From assembly GCA_964023275.1 (NCBI GenBank), contig OZ029915.1:13522712-13586711 (forward strand): 64,000 nucleotides of DNA, given 5' to 3'. The notes below the pieces were generated by a model. That model ran no database searches and was not told the DNA's origin. It worked only from the letters and a program-made list of their open reading frames with translations. The stretch is from Norana najaformis (Eukaryota > Annelida > Clitellata > Crassiclitellata > Hormogastridae). Within the stretch, counting starts at the first letter, position 1. The number at the start of each line of letters is the position of its first letter. A program made the position numbers and the translations under genes. Shown here one piece after another: positions 62,753 to 64,000 of the stretch.

Positions 62753-64000
62753 GTGAATATTCTCCTTTTGCTTTTGAAGAAGCAGAAACTTAAAATTCTA
62801 ACTCTATTTGTGGCCCATTATCGAACACCAGCACTTAACACAACACTTCTTACCTAGATACTTGAGTGTAGGTTGAGAAATTTTGGAAAATTTTAAGGCT
62901 TTAAGGAAAGAAGTCAGCTGAAGAACGTGTCATGTAAGATGAAACAAAAGTTATGTTTCTAAGTAGACCAGCAGAAGTTCACTATCTAAAATGCAATACT
63001 TGTTCGCAGAAAGAAACAAATGAATGCACTTGTTGTGTAGTACATATCGAATTAAATGAAGAATTACTAAAAATGTTAATGCTCAGAAATTAATTTCATA
63101 ATTATTTCTCTCTCACTGTCACTGCAGTATTAAACATCCTTCTTGTTCCCTCTGAGTTCTTGACAGAATAGGTTTATACGTGTGATACTGAGTGTAGTGT
63201 TGAGATGGAGTTATGGAGATGTCAGTCAGGTTTGGCCCCTAATCGTAATTGTAAACTCAAAAATTCTAAGGCACTACTTAAAAGCTAAGCACAGGGCATT
63301 AGCTTATTCACGAGCACTGCATCAAGTCCGTGGGTTGTCCAAAGATGCCGTGTCAAGAACCAAGTCCGGTTGCCATGAGACCAGAGAGAGGAGGGAGAGG
63401 AGACTGGGGTGAGTTATGTTTAAGCTGAGAGAAATGGGAAGACTGATCAGGGTGGGATTTCTTGAAAAGGTGAGACTTCAGTTTTGAATGCAATACCTGA
63501 GGAGTAATAGATAGAGTGAATGATGGAAGGGATAAAGGAGCAGAGAATTTGCGAAATTCTTGAGGGAGATTGTTCTAGAGTGGAGGTGCAGGGTTGTGTA
63601 CAGTATGGATCAGTTGGAGAACTTAAGATGATTAGTTACAGAGGGATGGGGAAGAGTGAGGTAAGGGGATGAGCGAGTAGAGTGGTCCGATTGGATGGTA
63701 AATAATTTGCAAAGGTAAGTAAGTTGAGAAAATTGGAGAGAGTTACAGGCTAGGGAAAGAACTTTTAAATGAATGTGTTCCAGGATTTTACCATTTGAAA
63801 TTCTTTTGCCTTCTTTCTTTTGCCTTCTTTCTGGTAGATACTAGTGAGATGACTAGTTGTCATCTGGCGTAAATTATTGACTTTCTTGTTTTGCCAAGGC
63901 TGTGTTGGTAGTACTTTAGAGCTTTAGAGAAGATGTCTTGAAGGAGCCCTTTATTAATTATGTATTACATTGCACTCCATTACATTTAAGTTATTGTAAT
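62753..64000. other. PARP3 intron 8, reaching the window edge
   Basis: No further PARP3 exon (the catalytic HGT segment) was found before 64000. A SINE-like fragment occupies about 63225-63345 (AAGCTAAGCACAGGGCATTA, CTTATTCACGAGC), and a tail-like TTACATTGCACTCCATTACA lies at about 63965. Confidence 0.5.

Overview
This window reads as nuclear DNA of an animal, probably a marine invertebrate deuterostome such as an echinoderm; that placement is inference. The grounds are intron-split genes with GT-AG junctions, membrane proteins built on sea-urchin-egg-lectin (SUEL) domains, a PARP3 orthologue, a mix of LINEs, tRNA-derived SINEs, DNA transposons and Ty3/Gypsy fossils, and frequent use of the palindrome TAGGCCTA. 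No rRNA, intact tRNA, CRISPR array or bacterial-style operon was seen.

Host genes. (1) Three paralogous plus-strand genes for single-pass membrane receptors: the last two exons of gene A (1681-2382), complete gene B (23743-30882, 7 exons, 443 aa) and complete gene C (32536-43569, 7 exons, 435 aa). B and C read as signal peptide, SUEL lectin, CUB-like domain, sushi-like module, 22-residue juxtamembrane exon, Cys-rich transmembrane exon and a cytoplasmic tail with conserved Tyr motifs. Every intron before the TM exon is phase 1. (2) The first 8 coding exons of PARP3 (51883-62752, plus); the catalytic half lies beyond the right edge. (3) A candidate minus-strand secreted-peptide gene (signal exon 8085-8184, phase-matched exon 6449-6598).

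Mobile DNA. A family of transposase-like proteins (FCYICG zinc-knuckle-like N-terminus, GERFHQD near the C-terminus) occurs four times: 3-1196 (+, cut by the window edge), about 11890-13500 (+, decayed), 20163-22058 (-, long open frame) and a deleted copy with both inverted termini at 37096-38191 (-). The last carries a heat-shock-element array, TATA box and initiator just upstream of the transposase region. A LINE occupying 13.64-23.1 kb is interrupted by a Ty3/Gypsy fossil (15.48-19.63 kb) and by the 20-22 kb transposase copy, which is flanked by 120-bp direct repeats of LINE sequence. Other LINE pieces, SINE copies, a 530-bp inverted-repeat element (34.3-34.85 kb), an LTR-like repeat family carrying CRE, AP-1 and E-box motifs, a Gypsy integrase fossil (48.4-49.3 kb) and a piggyBac-like scrap fill introns and spacers.

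Layout. 0-2.6 kb: transposase copy in a gene A intron, then the gene A 3' end. 2.6-23.7 kb: repeat-rich island holding the peptide gene. 23.7-43.6 kb: receptor genes B and C. 43.6-51.8 kb: intergenic, with repeats and the integrase fossil. 51.9-64 kb: PARP3 with large LINE-bearing introns. From about 50.4 kb rightward CpG looks strongly depleted compared with the left part, which fits methylated housekeeping-gene DNA beside unmethylated lectin-receptor DNA.
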